From positions 100,810 through 135,237 of the forward strand of contig KE159532.1 of the NCBI GenBank assembly GCA_000403215.2: a DNA stretch of 34,428 bases, in the 5' to 3' direction. A model generated the notes under the pieces. That model did not search any database. It was not told the origin of the DNA and saw only the letters and a program-made list of their open reading frames with translations. Below, piece by piece: positions 25,780-33,283 of this stretch. Position 1 is the stretch's first letter, and every line of letters begins with the position of its first letter. The stretch is from Lachnospiraceae bacterium A4 (GTDB lineage: Bacteria; Bacillota; Clostridia; Lachnospirales; Lachnospiraceae). The translations under genes were made by a program, and so were the position numbers.

Positions 25780-26185
25780 ATGCCGCGTTGAGTGTATTAT
25801 AGTTGCGGAGGATATTGCTGTAGAAAATTTTGTTGTAGATACAGGTGCGATGTACACATGTTGCAATTATTTGCTTGTCAATGATAAACTGGATGAAACC
25901 AGTTTGAAGGACTGTGAAACAAACTGTATTGGAGGACTGATTGAAGGTGACAAGGTTCGGTTCTATAAATATGCCCTAAAACAGTTTACAATAGGCAATA
26001 TAGATCTGGGTGAGCAGAGTATCTGGATAACATTTGACCAGAGAGTTACCGATATTATACTTGGAATGGATATTTTAAGACAGATTATGATGATCATAAA
26101 TCCCTATAACCAACAAGTTCACTTTTGCAGAAATTACATAGACTACAGAACGAATTTCGAACCTTTATTGTGTGAGTACAATTGA
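25736..26185 (+). CDS. Retropepsin-like aspartic protease domain protein
   Basis: A 149-residue protein with the marks of a bacterial clan AA (retropepsin-like) protease: hydrophobic-hydrophobic-Asp-Thr-Gly in ENFVVDTGAMYTC (Asp35), a CIGGLIEGD segment in the flap position, and the closing DIILGMDILRQ motif near residue 115. Such proteins work as homodimers, each giving one catalytic Asp. No membrane anchor is seen, so it should be cytoplasmic. ATG 25736 has GGCGGAAG upstream; GTG 25751, after GGAGGTG, and TTG 25718 are alternatives. It overlaps the 90-residue gene by 44 bases. The target is unknown. There is no virus-type reverse transcriptase nearby, so this is not a retroelement fragment. 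Confidence 0.72.
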   Translation: MEVQSVYSTSIKQNRCRVECIIVAEDIAVENFVVDTGAMYTCCNYLLVNDKLDETSLKDCETNCIGGLIEGDKVRFYKYALKQFTIGNIDLGEQSIWITFDQRVTDIILGMDILRQIMMIINPYNQQVHFCRNYIDYRTNFEPLLCEYN

Positions 26186-26269
26186 TGAGAAAGTGCGCCA
26201 AAATACACATTCCCCCTGCATAATATTATACCTTATACAAAAAACTGAACAAAAAAACACAAGAAACAC

Positions 26270-26298
26270 TTTACAAATCCCCCAAAATTTCTTATAAT
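26270..26298 (+). promoter_or_regulatory. gltB promoter
   Basis: TTTACA (26270-26275), 17 bases, TATAAT (26293-26298). It gives a leader of about 160 bases to gltB that contains the terminator at 26337-26376. The stretch 26186-26269 shows nothing else. Confidence 0.8.
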
Positions 26299-26336
26299 AC
26301 AAAAAGCATATAAAAACAATATATAGAATTTCAAGC

Positions 26337-26376
26337 AGCCAAAGACGGTTCACACTGTTTTTTGGCTACTTTTTTA
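26337..26376 (+). terminator. Attenuator-like terminator in the gltB leader
   Basis: AGCCAAA (26337-26343) pairs with TTTGGCT (26361-26367). Inside, ACGGT pairs with ACTGT (one G-U) around TCAC. ACTTTTTT follows. It lies about 30 bases downstream of the presumed start point and about 90 bases before gltB. Termination here would make a roughly 70-base RNA, and gltB would need read-through or antitermination. Confidence 0.7.
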
Positions 26377-26463
26377 TGCACACGGGCACCCCAAGGAAGC
26401 ATGTTGATAGGGAAAGCTTTTCCCTTATCCAGTAAAAAAGTGAGTAGAGAAGGAGAGAATGAG

Positions 26464-29400
26464 ATGTTTGATGCAAAGATGAAGGTTCCTGAAGCACCGC
26501 TTCACAGGGCAGAATTTGAACATGATAACTGCGGGATTGGTGCGGTTGTCAACATCAAGGGTACAAAGACGCGTGAGACTGTGGAGAATGCCTTGAAAAT
26601 CGTAGAGAATCTGGAGCACAGAGCCGGAAAAGATGCAGAGGGAAAGACGGGAGATGGCGTAGGTATTCTGGTTCAGATCTGCCACGACTTTTTTGTCAGC
26701 GTCACAACTCCCCTTGGAATTACATTGGGAGGCGAACGTGAGTACGGCGTTGGAATGTTCTTCTTTCCACAGGAGGAGCTCAAGAGAAATCAGGCCAAAA
26801 AGATGTTTGAGATCATTGTTGAGAAGGAGGGGCTGGAATTTCTGGGCTGGCGTGAAGTCCCCTGTGTACCGTCTGTATTAGGGCATAAGGCAGTAGAGTG
26901 TATGCCCTGCATTATGCAGGCATTTGTCAGGAAACCAGCGGCGGTCGAGAAGGGGCTTGCCTTTGACAGAAGGCTCTATATTGCAAGGCGGGTTTTTGAG
27001 CAGAGTTCTGATAATACCTATGTGGTATCGCTCAGCAGCAGGACGATCGTATACAAAGGAATGTTCCTAGTCAACCAGCTCAGAACATTCTTTAAGGATT
27101 TGCAAAGCGAAGCTTATGTATCTGCGATTGCTATTGTGCACTCCCGTTTTTCTACCAATACGAATCCGAGCTGGGAGCGGGCGCATCCGAACCGCTTTAT
27201 CGTACATAACGGGGAGATTAACACCATTCGCGGCAATGTGGATAAGATGCAGGCGCGCGAGGAAAATATGGAGTCTGCATTTTTGAGCCATGAATTTCAT
27301 AAGATTTTACCTGTGGTAAACGCGCAGGGTTCCGACTCTGCCATGCTTGACAATACATTGGAATTTCTGGTGATGAGCGGCATGGAGTTTCCGCTTGCAG
27401 TGATGATCACAATCCCTGAGCCGTGGGCAAACAATAAGACGATGTCCCAGTCCAAGAAGGATTTCTACCAATACTATGCAACCATGATGGAGCCTTGGGA
27501 CGGTCCGGCATCCATACTTTTTTCAGACGGAGATATCATGGGGGCTGTCCTCGACCGGAACGGGCTTCGGCCCTCCCGCTACTATATCACTTCAGATGAC
27601 CAGTTAATCTTGTCCTCAGAGGTGGGCGTGCTTCCGATTGATGACGCCAAGATTATCAGGAAGGACAGACTGCGCCCGGGGAAAATGCTTCTGGTGGACA
27701 CGGTCAAGGGTGAAGTGGTTGATGATGACACCCTCAAGGAAAAATATGCAAAGAGCTACCCTTACGGGGAATGGCTGGATTCAAATCTTGTCACCTTAAA
27801 AGAATTGAAGATACCAAATGTGAGAGTGCCCGCGTTCTCGGACGAGGAGAGACAGCGTATGCAGAAGGCATTTGGCTACACCTATGATGAGCTCAAGACC
27901 AGTATTCTGCCGATGGCGGAAAATGGCGGGGAGAGCATCGGCGCGATGGGCGTTGACACGCCGATTCCAGTGCTGTCTAAGACGCATCATCAACTGTCAC
28001 ACTATTTTAAACAGCAGTTTGCACAGGTGACAAACCCGCCGATTGATGCAATTCGTGAAGAGGTGGTCACATCGACAACGGTTTATATCGGAAAGGATGG
28101 AAATTTATTACAGGCGACAGAAAAAAACTGTAATGTGCTAAAGGTCAACAACCCGATTCTGACGATCACAGACCTTCTAAAAATCAAGAATATGAAACGC
28201 GAAGGCTTCAAAGTGGAGGTCATTCCGATTATCTACTATAAGAACACCAGTTTGGAACGCGCGATTGACCATCTGTATGTGGAGGCTGACCGCGCGTACC
28301 GCGAAGGCGTCAACATTATGATTCTCTCAGACCGCGGTGTGGACGAAAATCATGTCGCGATTCCTTCCCTGCTGGCGGTTTCTGCGATGCAGAAGCATTT
28401 ACTCCGCACCAAGAAGCGGACGAGTGTCGCGCTGATTATCGAGTCAGCCGAACCGCGGGAGGTTCATGATTTTGCGGCGCTCATCGGCTATGGCGCCTGT
28501 GCGGTGAACCCTTATCTGGCACAGGAAACCATCAAGGAGCTGATTGACAACGGAATGCTGGATAAGGATTATCACGCCGCTGTAGATGACTACAATGATG
28601 CAATTCTGCATGGGATTGTCAAGATTGCGTCCAAAATGGGCATATCCACGATACAGTCCTATCAGGGCTCGCAGATTTTTGAGGCAATCGGCATAGATGC
28701 GGAGGTGGTGAACAGGTATTTTACCAATACCGTTTGCAGAGTAGGCGGGATTACCTTGCAGGATATCGCAGACGAAGTGGACGCCCTGCATTCGCTGGCG
28801 TTTGACCCGCTGGGGCTTGCGACAGATTTGACGCTGGACAGTCCCGGACAGCATAAATCGCGCGGCGGCGGGGAAGAGCATCTGTATAATCCAGCTACCA
28901 TTCATATGTTGCAGCAATCAACGAAAAGAGGGGACTATGAACTGTTTAAACAGTATTCTGGTATGCTCGACGACGAGAACAGCATTCATAATATTCGGGG
29001 GCTGATGGACTTTAACTATCCGAAAAAAAGCATTCCCATCGACGAGGTGGAGTCTGTGGAGCGCATTGTTACCCGTTTCAAGACAGGGGCAATGTCCTAC
29101 GGCTCGATCTCAAAAGAGGCGCATGAGACGCTTGCGATTGCAATGAACCGGCTGCGCGGCAAATCCAATTCCGGCGAAGGCGGCGAGGATTTAGACCGTA
29201 TGGTTTCCGGCCCGGAGGGGCTTAACCGCTGTTCGGCGATTAAGCAGGTAGCAAGCGGGCGGTTTGGTGTCACCAGCAAATATCTGGTGAGCGCGCAGGA
29301 AATCCAGATCAAGATGGCGCAGGGAGCAAAGCCCGGCGAGGGCGGGCATCTGCCGGCGGGCAAAGTATATCCGTGGGTGGCTAAGACGAGGCACTCCACA

Positions 29401-31005
29401 CCCGGCGTCGGCCTGATCTCACCGCCGCCGCATCATGATATATATTCTATAGAAGATTTGGCGCAATTGATTTATGACCTCAAAAATTCGAATAAAGATG
29501 CAAGAATCAGTGTCAAACTGGTATCGGAGGCGGGCGTCGGCACTGTTGCGGCAGGCGTCGCAAAGGCGGGCGCACAGGTGGTATTAATCTCCGGCTATGA
29601 CGGCGGTACAGGCGCGGCGCCAAAGAGTTCGATTCACAATGCAGGGCTGCCGTGGGAGCTGGGGCTTGCAGAGACGCACCAGACGTTGATACAAAACGGA
29701 CTGAGAAATAAAGTCCGCATCGAGACCGATGGAAAGCTGATGACAGGACGTGATGTTGCCATCGCAGCGATGCTTGGCGCGGAGGAGTTTGGCTTTGCGA
29801 CGGCGCCGCTGGTGGCAATGGGCTGCGTGATGATGCGCGTGTGCAACCTCGACACCTGTCCGGTAGGCATTGCGACACAGAATCCAGAGCTGCGCAAGCG
29901 CTTTCAGGGCAAGCCCGAATACGTCATGAATTTCATGCGGTTTATCGCGCAGGAGCTTCGGGAGTATATGGCAAAACTCGGGGTCAGAACCGTTGACGAG
30001 CTGGTAGGACGCACAGATTTACTCAAAATGAAAGAGACACTGCCGCAGGGTACGGTGAAGCTGGATTTAAGTCTGATTTTAAACAATCCTTATCAGGCGC
30101 AAAAAGCGGTGTTTGACCCCAGACAGGTCTATGATTTTGAACTGGAAAAAACGCTGGACGAAAAAGTATTGTTAAAACAGCTTGGCGGCGCGCTTGCGGC
30201 TGGCAAAAAGAAAAGCATTTCGGTGGAAGTCACGAACACAGACCGCTCTTTTGGCACAAGCTTTGGCTCAGAGATCACCAAGCGGTATCATGATACCTTG
30301 GAGGAAGATACTTTCCAAGTGCACTGTCATGGTGCGGGGGGACAGAGCTTCGGCGCATTTATACCAAGCGGGCTCACGCTGGAGCTGGCTGGCGATTCCA
30401 ACGACTATTTTGGAAAAGGCTTGTCCGGCGGCAAACTGATTGTCTATCCGCCGAAAGGAAGCCGTTTTAAACAGGACGAGAATGTCATTGTCGGCAATGT
30501 GGCACTGTACGGCGCGACGAGCGGCAAGGCGTTTATCAACGGCGTGGCAGGAGAGCGCTTCTGCGTCAGAAATTCGGGCGCGCTTGCGGTAGTCGAGGGT
30601 GTGGGCGACCACGGCTGTGAGTATATGACAGGCGGGCGCGTCGTGGTGCTTGGCGGCACTGGCAAAAACTTTGCCGCAGGCATGAGCGGCGGCATCGCGT
30701 ATGTACTTGACGAGGAGAATGATCTGTATATGCGCGTCAACAAAGAGATGATTTCCATGAGCGAGATTACAAGCAAATATGATGTGATCGAGCTAAAAGA
30801 GATGATTGAAGAACATGTAGCGTGTACAGCTTCTGCGAAGGGCAGAGAGATTTTGGCGGATTTTGGCGCGTATCTGCCCAAATTTAAGAAGATTATTCCT
30901 TATGATTATGAACGAATGCTCAAGACCATCGTGCAGATGGAGGAGAAGGGGCTCAGCGCAGAGCAGGCGCAGATTGAGGCATTTTATGCCAACACGCACA
31001 AGTAA
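26464..31005 (+). CDS. gltB: Glutamate synthase large subunit (glutamine amidotransferase and FMN domains)
   Basis: A 1513-residue GltB alpha subunit, which frees ammonia from glutamine and makes glutamate from 2-oxoglutarate. The Ntn-type amidotransferase nucleophile is Cys23 in HDNCGIGAV, exposed by removal of a short propeptide. The FMN domain has SGYDGGTGAAP. The [3Fe-4S] cysteines are at 1121, 1127 and 1132 (CVMMRVCNLDTC). The GXGXG domain follows (GLSGGKLIVYPP and later Gly-rich turns). I start at ATG 26464 after AAGGAGAG; a longer in-frame start at 26362 lies in the leader terminator's T-tract. gltD follows after 19 bases. Length fits the bacterial family. Confidence 0.97.
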   Translation: MFDAKMKVPEAPLHRAEFEHDNCGIGAVVNIKGTKTRETVENALKIVENLEHRAGKDAEGKTGDGVGILVQICHDFFVSVTTPLGITLGGEREYGVGMFFFPQEELKRNQAKKMFEIIVEKEGLEFLGWREVPCVPSVLGHKAVECMPCIMQAFVRKPAAVEKGLAFDRRLYIARRVFEQSSDNTYVVSLSSRTIVYKGMFLVNQLRTFFKDLQSEAYVSAIAIVHSRFSTNTNPSWERAHPNRFIVHNGEINTIRGNVDKMQAREENMESAFLSHEFHKILPVVNAQGSDSAMLDNTLEFLVMSGMEFPLAVMITIPEPWANNKTMSQSKKDFYQYYATMMEPWDGPASILFSDGDIMGAVLDRNGLRPSRYYITSDDQLILSSEVGVLPIDDAKIIRKDRLRPGKMLLVDTVKGEVVDDDTLKEKYAKSYPYGEWLDSNLVTLKELKIPNVRVPAFSDEERQRMQKAFGYTYDELKTSILPMAENGGESIGAMGVDTPIPVLSKTHHQLSHYFKQQFAQVTNPPIDAIREEVVTSTTVYIGKDGNLLQATEKNCNVLKVNNPILTITDLLKIKNMKREGFKVEVIPIIYYKNTSLERAIDHLYVEADRAYREGVNIMILSDRGVDENHVAIPSLLAVSAMQKHLLRTKKRTSVALIIESAEPREVHDFAALIGYGACAVNPYLAQETIKELIDNGMLDKDYHAAVDDYNDAILHGIVKIASKMGISTIQSYQGSQIFEAIGIDAEVVNRYFTNTVCRVGGITLQDIADEVDALHSLAFDPLGLATDLTLDSPGQHKSRGGGEEHLYNPATIHMLQQSTKRGDYELFKQYSGMLDDENSIHNIRGLMDFNYPKKSIPIDEVESVERIVTRFKTGAMSYGSISKEAHETLAIAMNRLRGKSNSGEGGEDLDRMVSGPEGLNRCSAIKQVASGRFGVTSKYLVSAQEIQIKMAQGAKPGEGGHLPAGKVYPWVAKTRHSTPGVGLISPPPHHDIYSIEDLAQLIYDLKNSNKDARISVKLVSEAGVGTVAAGVAKAGAQVVLISGYDGGTGAAPKSSIHNAGLPWELGLAETHQTLIQNGLRNKVRIETDGKLMTGRDVAIAAMLGAEEFGFATAPLVAMGCVMMRVCNLDTCPVGIATQNPELRKRFQGKPEYVMNFMRFIAQELREYMAKLGVRTVDELVGRTDLLKMKETLPQGTVKLDLSLILNNPYQAQKAVFDPRQVYDFELEKTLDEKVLLKQLGGALAAGKKKSISVEVTNTDRSFGTSFGSEITKRYHDTLEEDTFQVHCHGAGGQSFGAFIPSGLTLELAGDSNDYFGKGLSGGKLIVYPPKGSRFKQDENVIVGNVALYGATSGKAFINGVAGERFCVRNSGALAVVEGVGDHGCEYMTGGRVVVLGGTGKNFAAGMSGGIAYVLDEENDLYMRVNKEMISMSEITSKYDVIELKEMIEEHVACTASAKGREILADFGAYLPKFKKIIPYDYERMLKTIVQMEEKGLSAEQAQIEAFYANTHK

Positions 31006-31024
31006 GACAGGAGGACACTGTGAA

Positions 31025-32536
31025 ATGGGAAAACCAACAGGATTTTTAGATTTTGAGAGAAAAACTTCGATGGCGGAAGCGCCAGAGGAGAGAATCAAAC
31101 ATTTTAATGAATTTCATGAGCATCTTCCTATGGAGGAACAGCAGAAGCAGGGCGCAAGATGTATGGAGTGCGGCGTGCCGTTCTGTCAGGCAGGGATGAC
31201 GATTGCCGGGATGACTTCTGGCTGTCCGCTGCATAATCTGGTGCCCGAGTGGAATGATTTGGTCTATACAGGAAACTGGGAGCGCGCCTATAACCGCCTC
31301 AAGAAAACCAATAATTTTCCAGAATTTACGGCAAGAGTATGCCCTGCGCTCTGTGAACATGCCTGTACCTGCGGGCTGCATGGCGATGCGGTCGCGACAA
31401 AGGAAAATGAGTATGCCATTATTGAACATGCCTACAAGACTGGGCTTGCGGCTGCCAGACCGCCCAAAGTCCGCACAAACAAGACCGTCGCGGTGATTGG
31501 CAGCGGCCCCTGCGGGCTTGCCGTGGCAGACCAGCTCAACAAACGGGGGCACAATGTCACTGTGTTTGAGCGCAGTGACCGCCTTGGCGGACTTTTGATG
31601 TATGGGATTCCAAATATGAAGCTCGAAAAACACATCATTGAACGTAAGATTCAGGTGATGAAGGAGGAGGGCGTCCAGTTTTTCACGAATACAGATATCG
31701 GGCGCGATGTCAAGTCCAAGAAGCTTGTGGAGGGATTTGACAGGATTGTGTTTGCGTGCGGCGCCTCCAATCCAAGGGATTTAAGCGCACCCGGACGCGA
31801 TGCGAAGGGCATTTATTTTGCGGTGGATTTTCTCACGGGAGTCACAAAGAGCCTTCTGGATTCCGGGCTGGCAAATCATGCCTATGTCTCTGCAAAAGAT
31901 AAGGATGTCGTGATTATCGGCGGCGGCGACACAGGCAATGACTGTGTTGGCACTGCAATCAGGCTTGGGGCAAAATCTGTGACGCAGGTCGAAATGATGC
32001 CAAAAGCCCCAGACACCAGAGCCGCCAGCAATCCCTGGCCGGAGTGGCCCAAGGTCTGCAAGACGGACTACGGACAGGAGGAGGCAATCGCACTATTTGG
32101 ACAGGACCCTCGAATTTATGAAGCGACAGTCAAGGAGTTTCTAAAGGATAAGGACGGGAATTTATGCGGTGTGAAGCTTGTGAAGCTCACATGGGAAAAA
32201 GACCCGGAAACCGGCAGTATGCGCATGAAGGAGATTGCGGGAAGCGAACAGGTGCTTGAAGCACAGCTTGTACTCATCGCAGCAGGGTTTCTTGGCAGCC
32301 AGAAATATGTCACAGATGCGTTTCAGCTTGCGACGGACGCCCGCACCAATGTAAAGACAGAGCCGGGCAGTTACAGAACCAGCGCGGAAAATATCTTTGT
32401 CGCAGGCGACATGCACACAGGGCAGTCGCTGGTGGTCAAGGCAATCCGTCAGGGGCGCGAGTGTGCAAGAGAGGTCGATGAGAGTCTGATGGGGTACTCG
32501 AACATGAATGTTCCAGGGTTGTTTCACGAAGAATAA
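31025..32536 (+). CDS. gltD: Glutamate synthase small subunit (NADPH, FAD, Fe-S)
   Basis: A 503-residue GltD beta subunit. It takes electrons from NADPH to FAD and passes them by [4Fe-4S] clusters to GltB. The N-terminal cysteine sets are CMECGVPFC with GCPLHN, and CPALCEHACTCGLHG. The FAD Rossmann motif is VIGSGPCGLAVADQL, the NADPH site is IIGGGDTGNDC, and the C-terminal FAD contact is FVAGDMHTGQSLVV. The start is ATG 31025, with AGGAGG at 31009-31014. It is co-transcribed with gltB and ends at a strong terminator. Length (about 490-505) is normal. Confidence 0.96.
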   Translation: MGKPTGFLDFERKTSMAEAPEERIKHFNEFHEHLPMEEQQKQGARCMECGVPFCQAGMTIAGMTSGCPLHNLVPEWNDLVYTGNWERAYNRLKKTNNFPEFTARVCPALCEHACTCGLHGDAVATKENEYAIIEHAYKTGLAAARPPKVRTNKTVAVIGSGPCGLAVADQLNKRGHNVTVFERSDRLGGLLMYGIPNMKLEKHIIERKIQVMKEEGVQFFTNTDIGRDVKSKKLVEGFDRIVFACGASNPRDLSAPGRDAKGIYFAVDFLTGVTKSLLDSGLANHAYVSAKDKDVVIIGGGDTGNDCVGTAIRLGAKSVTQVEMMPKAPDTRAASNPWPEWPKVCKTDYGQEEAIALFGQDPRIYEATVKEFLKDKDGNLCGVKLVKLTWEKDPETGSMRMKEIAGSEQVLEAQLVLIAAGFLGSQKYVTDAFQLATDARTNVKTEPGSYRTSAENIFVAGDMHTGQSLVVKAIRQGRECAREVDESLMGYSNMNVPGLFHEE

Positions 32537-32563
32537 TTGAAACTAATAGACACGGCATTTTTA

Positions 32564-32611
32564 CGAGGGATATGGAAGCTATACATATTTTCCATATCCC
32601 TCGACTTTTTC
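32564..32611 (+). terminator. Intrinsic terminator after gltD
   Basis: CGAGGGATATGGAA (32564-32577) pairs perfectly with TTCCATATCCCTCG (32590-32603), 14 bp with a 12-base loop, followed by ACTTTTTC. It ends the gltBD operon just before the insertion element. Confidence 0.93.
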
Positions 32612-32629
32612 GCCCTGTAGAGGTATAAT
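32601..32629 (+). promoter_or_regulatory. Probable promoter of the right-hand insertion element
   Basis: TATAAT (32624-32629) is clear. The best -35 at the right distance, TCGACT (32601-32606, 17 bases upstream), is weak and lies in the 3' arm and tail of the gltD terminator. Confidence 0.5.
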
Positions 32630-32638
32630 ATTTATATA

Positions 32639-32661
32639 ATATAGGTATATGCTACCTATAT
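32639..32661. repeat. 9-bp palindrome before the element's first ORF
   Basis: ATATAGGTA (32639-32647) pairs perfectly with TACCTATAT (32653-32661) around TATGC. It lies just after the likely transcription start and two bases before the ribosome site of the ORF at 32677. It could be an operator or a 5' stem that limits transposase expression. Confidence 0.6.
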
Positions 32662-32676
32662 AGAAAGGAGGATATT

Positions 32677-33258
32677 ATGACAGCAGCAGAAAAAAGATAC
32701 CCGGATTGGGTGCAGGAGCAGCGGACACGGGGAACTACAGTGAAAAAGAAAGGGGATACCTATTATCTCTATAAGCGGACATCCAGGCGCGTCCCCGGAA
32801 AGAAATACCCCCAGCCGGTAGATACCTATATTGGTATCATCACACCGGAAGGGGTCATAAAAAGCGGAAAGAAAAAAATATCCCTGGGCGGGATCGAAGT
32901 GAAGGAATACGGATTTTCCCAGGCAGTATGGCAGCTCTGCCCCCAGGGGTGGAAAAAGCCCCTGGGAGACGACTGGGAGGATGTCCTTTCCATCATCCTG
33001 TGGAAGTGGTCGCCGGAAACTTACCTTACGAAAGAAAGGAAGCTGAAGCCGGAACAGGATTTCCACTATCAGTTTAACGCCCAGGCCTCATCCCTGAGCA
33101 GGCGTATGTATAAAGAACACGGAGTGGGGCTGCAGGAACTGCAGGTGCTGAAAAGCATTTACCTGCTGTACATTGGAAAAGAAAGGGCGGTATCAAAGAT
33201 CAGCCCGGAACAGGAACAGTTGTTGGGAAAAACGGGAGTGGACCTTTCCATGTGCTGA
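32677..33258 (+). CDS. Insertion-element accessory ORF (193 aa)
   Basis: A 193-residue protein with a basic N-terminal half (KKKGDTYYLYKRTSRRVPGKKYPQ) that looks DNA-binding and a helical C-terminal half ending GVDLSMC. Its start has AAAGGAGG at 32664-32671 with ideal spacing. From memory, proteins of this kind accompany transposases in Lachnospiraceae; I cannot name a function. It is followed by, and slightly overlaps in another frame, an ISAs1-type transposase reading frame. It may be a DNA-recognition partner, or a former N-terminal part of the transposase separated by a frameshift. The default reading is a separate complete protein. Confidence 0.65.
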   Translation: MTAAEKRYPDWVQEQRTRGTTVKKKGDTYYLYKRTSRRVPGKKYPQPVDTYIGIITPEGVIKSGKKKISLGGIEVKEYGFSQAVWQLCPQGWKKPLGDDWEDVLSIILWKWSPETYLTKERKLKPEQDFHYQFNAQASSLSRRMYKEHGVGLQELQVLKSIYLLYIGKERAVSKISPEQEQLLGKTGVDLSMC

Positions 33259-33283
33259 AAACGGATTCCGGACAAAGCCGCTT

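Noticed and set aside
25718-26185. Retropepsin-like gene as a retroviral or retrotransposon relic
   Set aside because: There is no reverse transcriptase, integrase of the retroviral type or long terminal repeat nearby; stand-alone retropepsin-like genes are known in bacteria.
26376-26435. 19-codon leader peptide in the gltB leader
   Set aside because: The ATG follows directly on the terminator T-tract and has no ribosome site, and there is no run of a regulatory amino acid.
26362-26463. Longer in-frame start for gltB
   Set aside because: The extra 34 residues begin inside the leader terminator and lack a ribosome site; ATG 26464 has AAGGAGAG at the right distance and gives the usual propeptide before Cys23.
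33225-33231. GGGAAAA slippery heptamer near the end of the accessory ORF, as a programmed -1 frameshift into the transposase
   Set aside because: It is in the right register for -1 slippage, but the -1 frame stops before the transposase; the transposase frame is +1 relative to the ORF.
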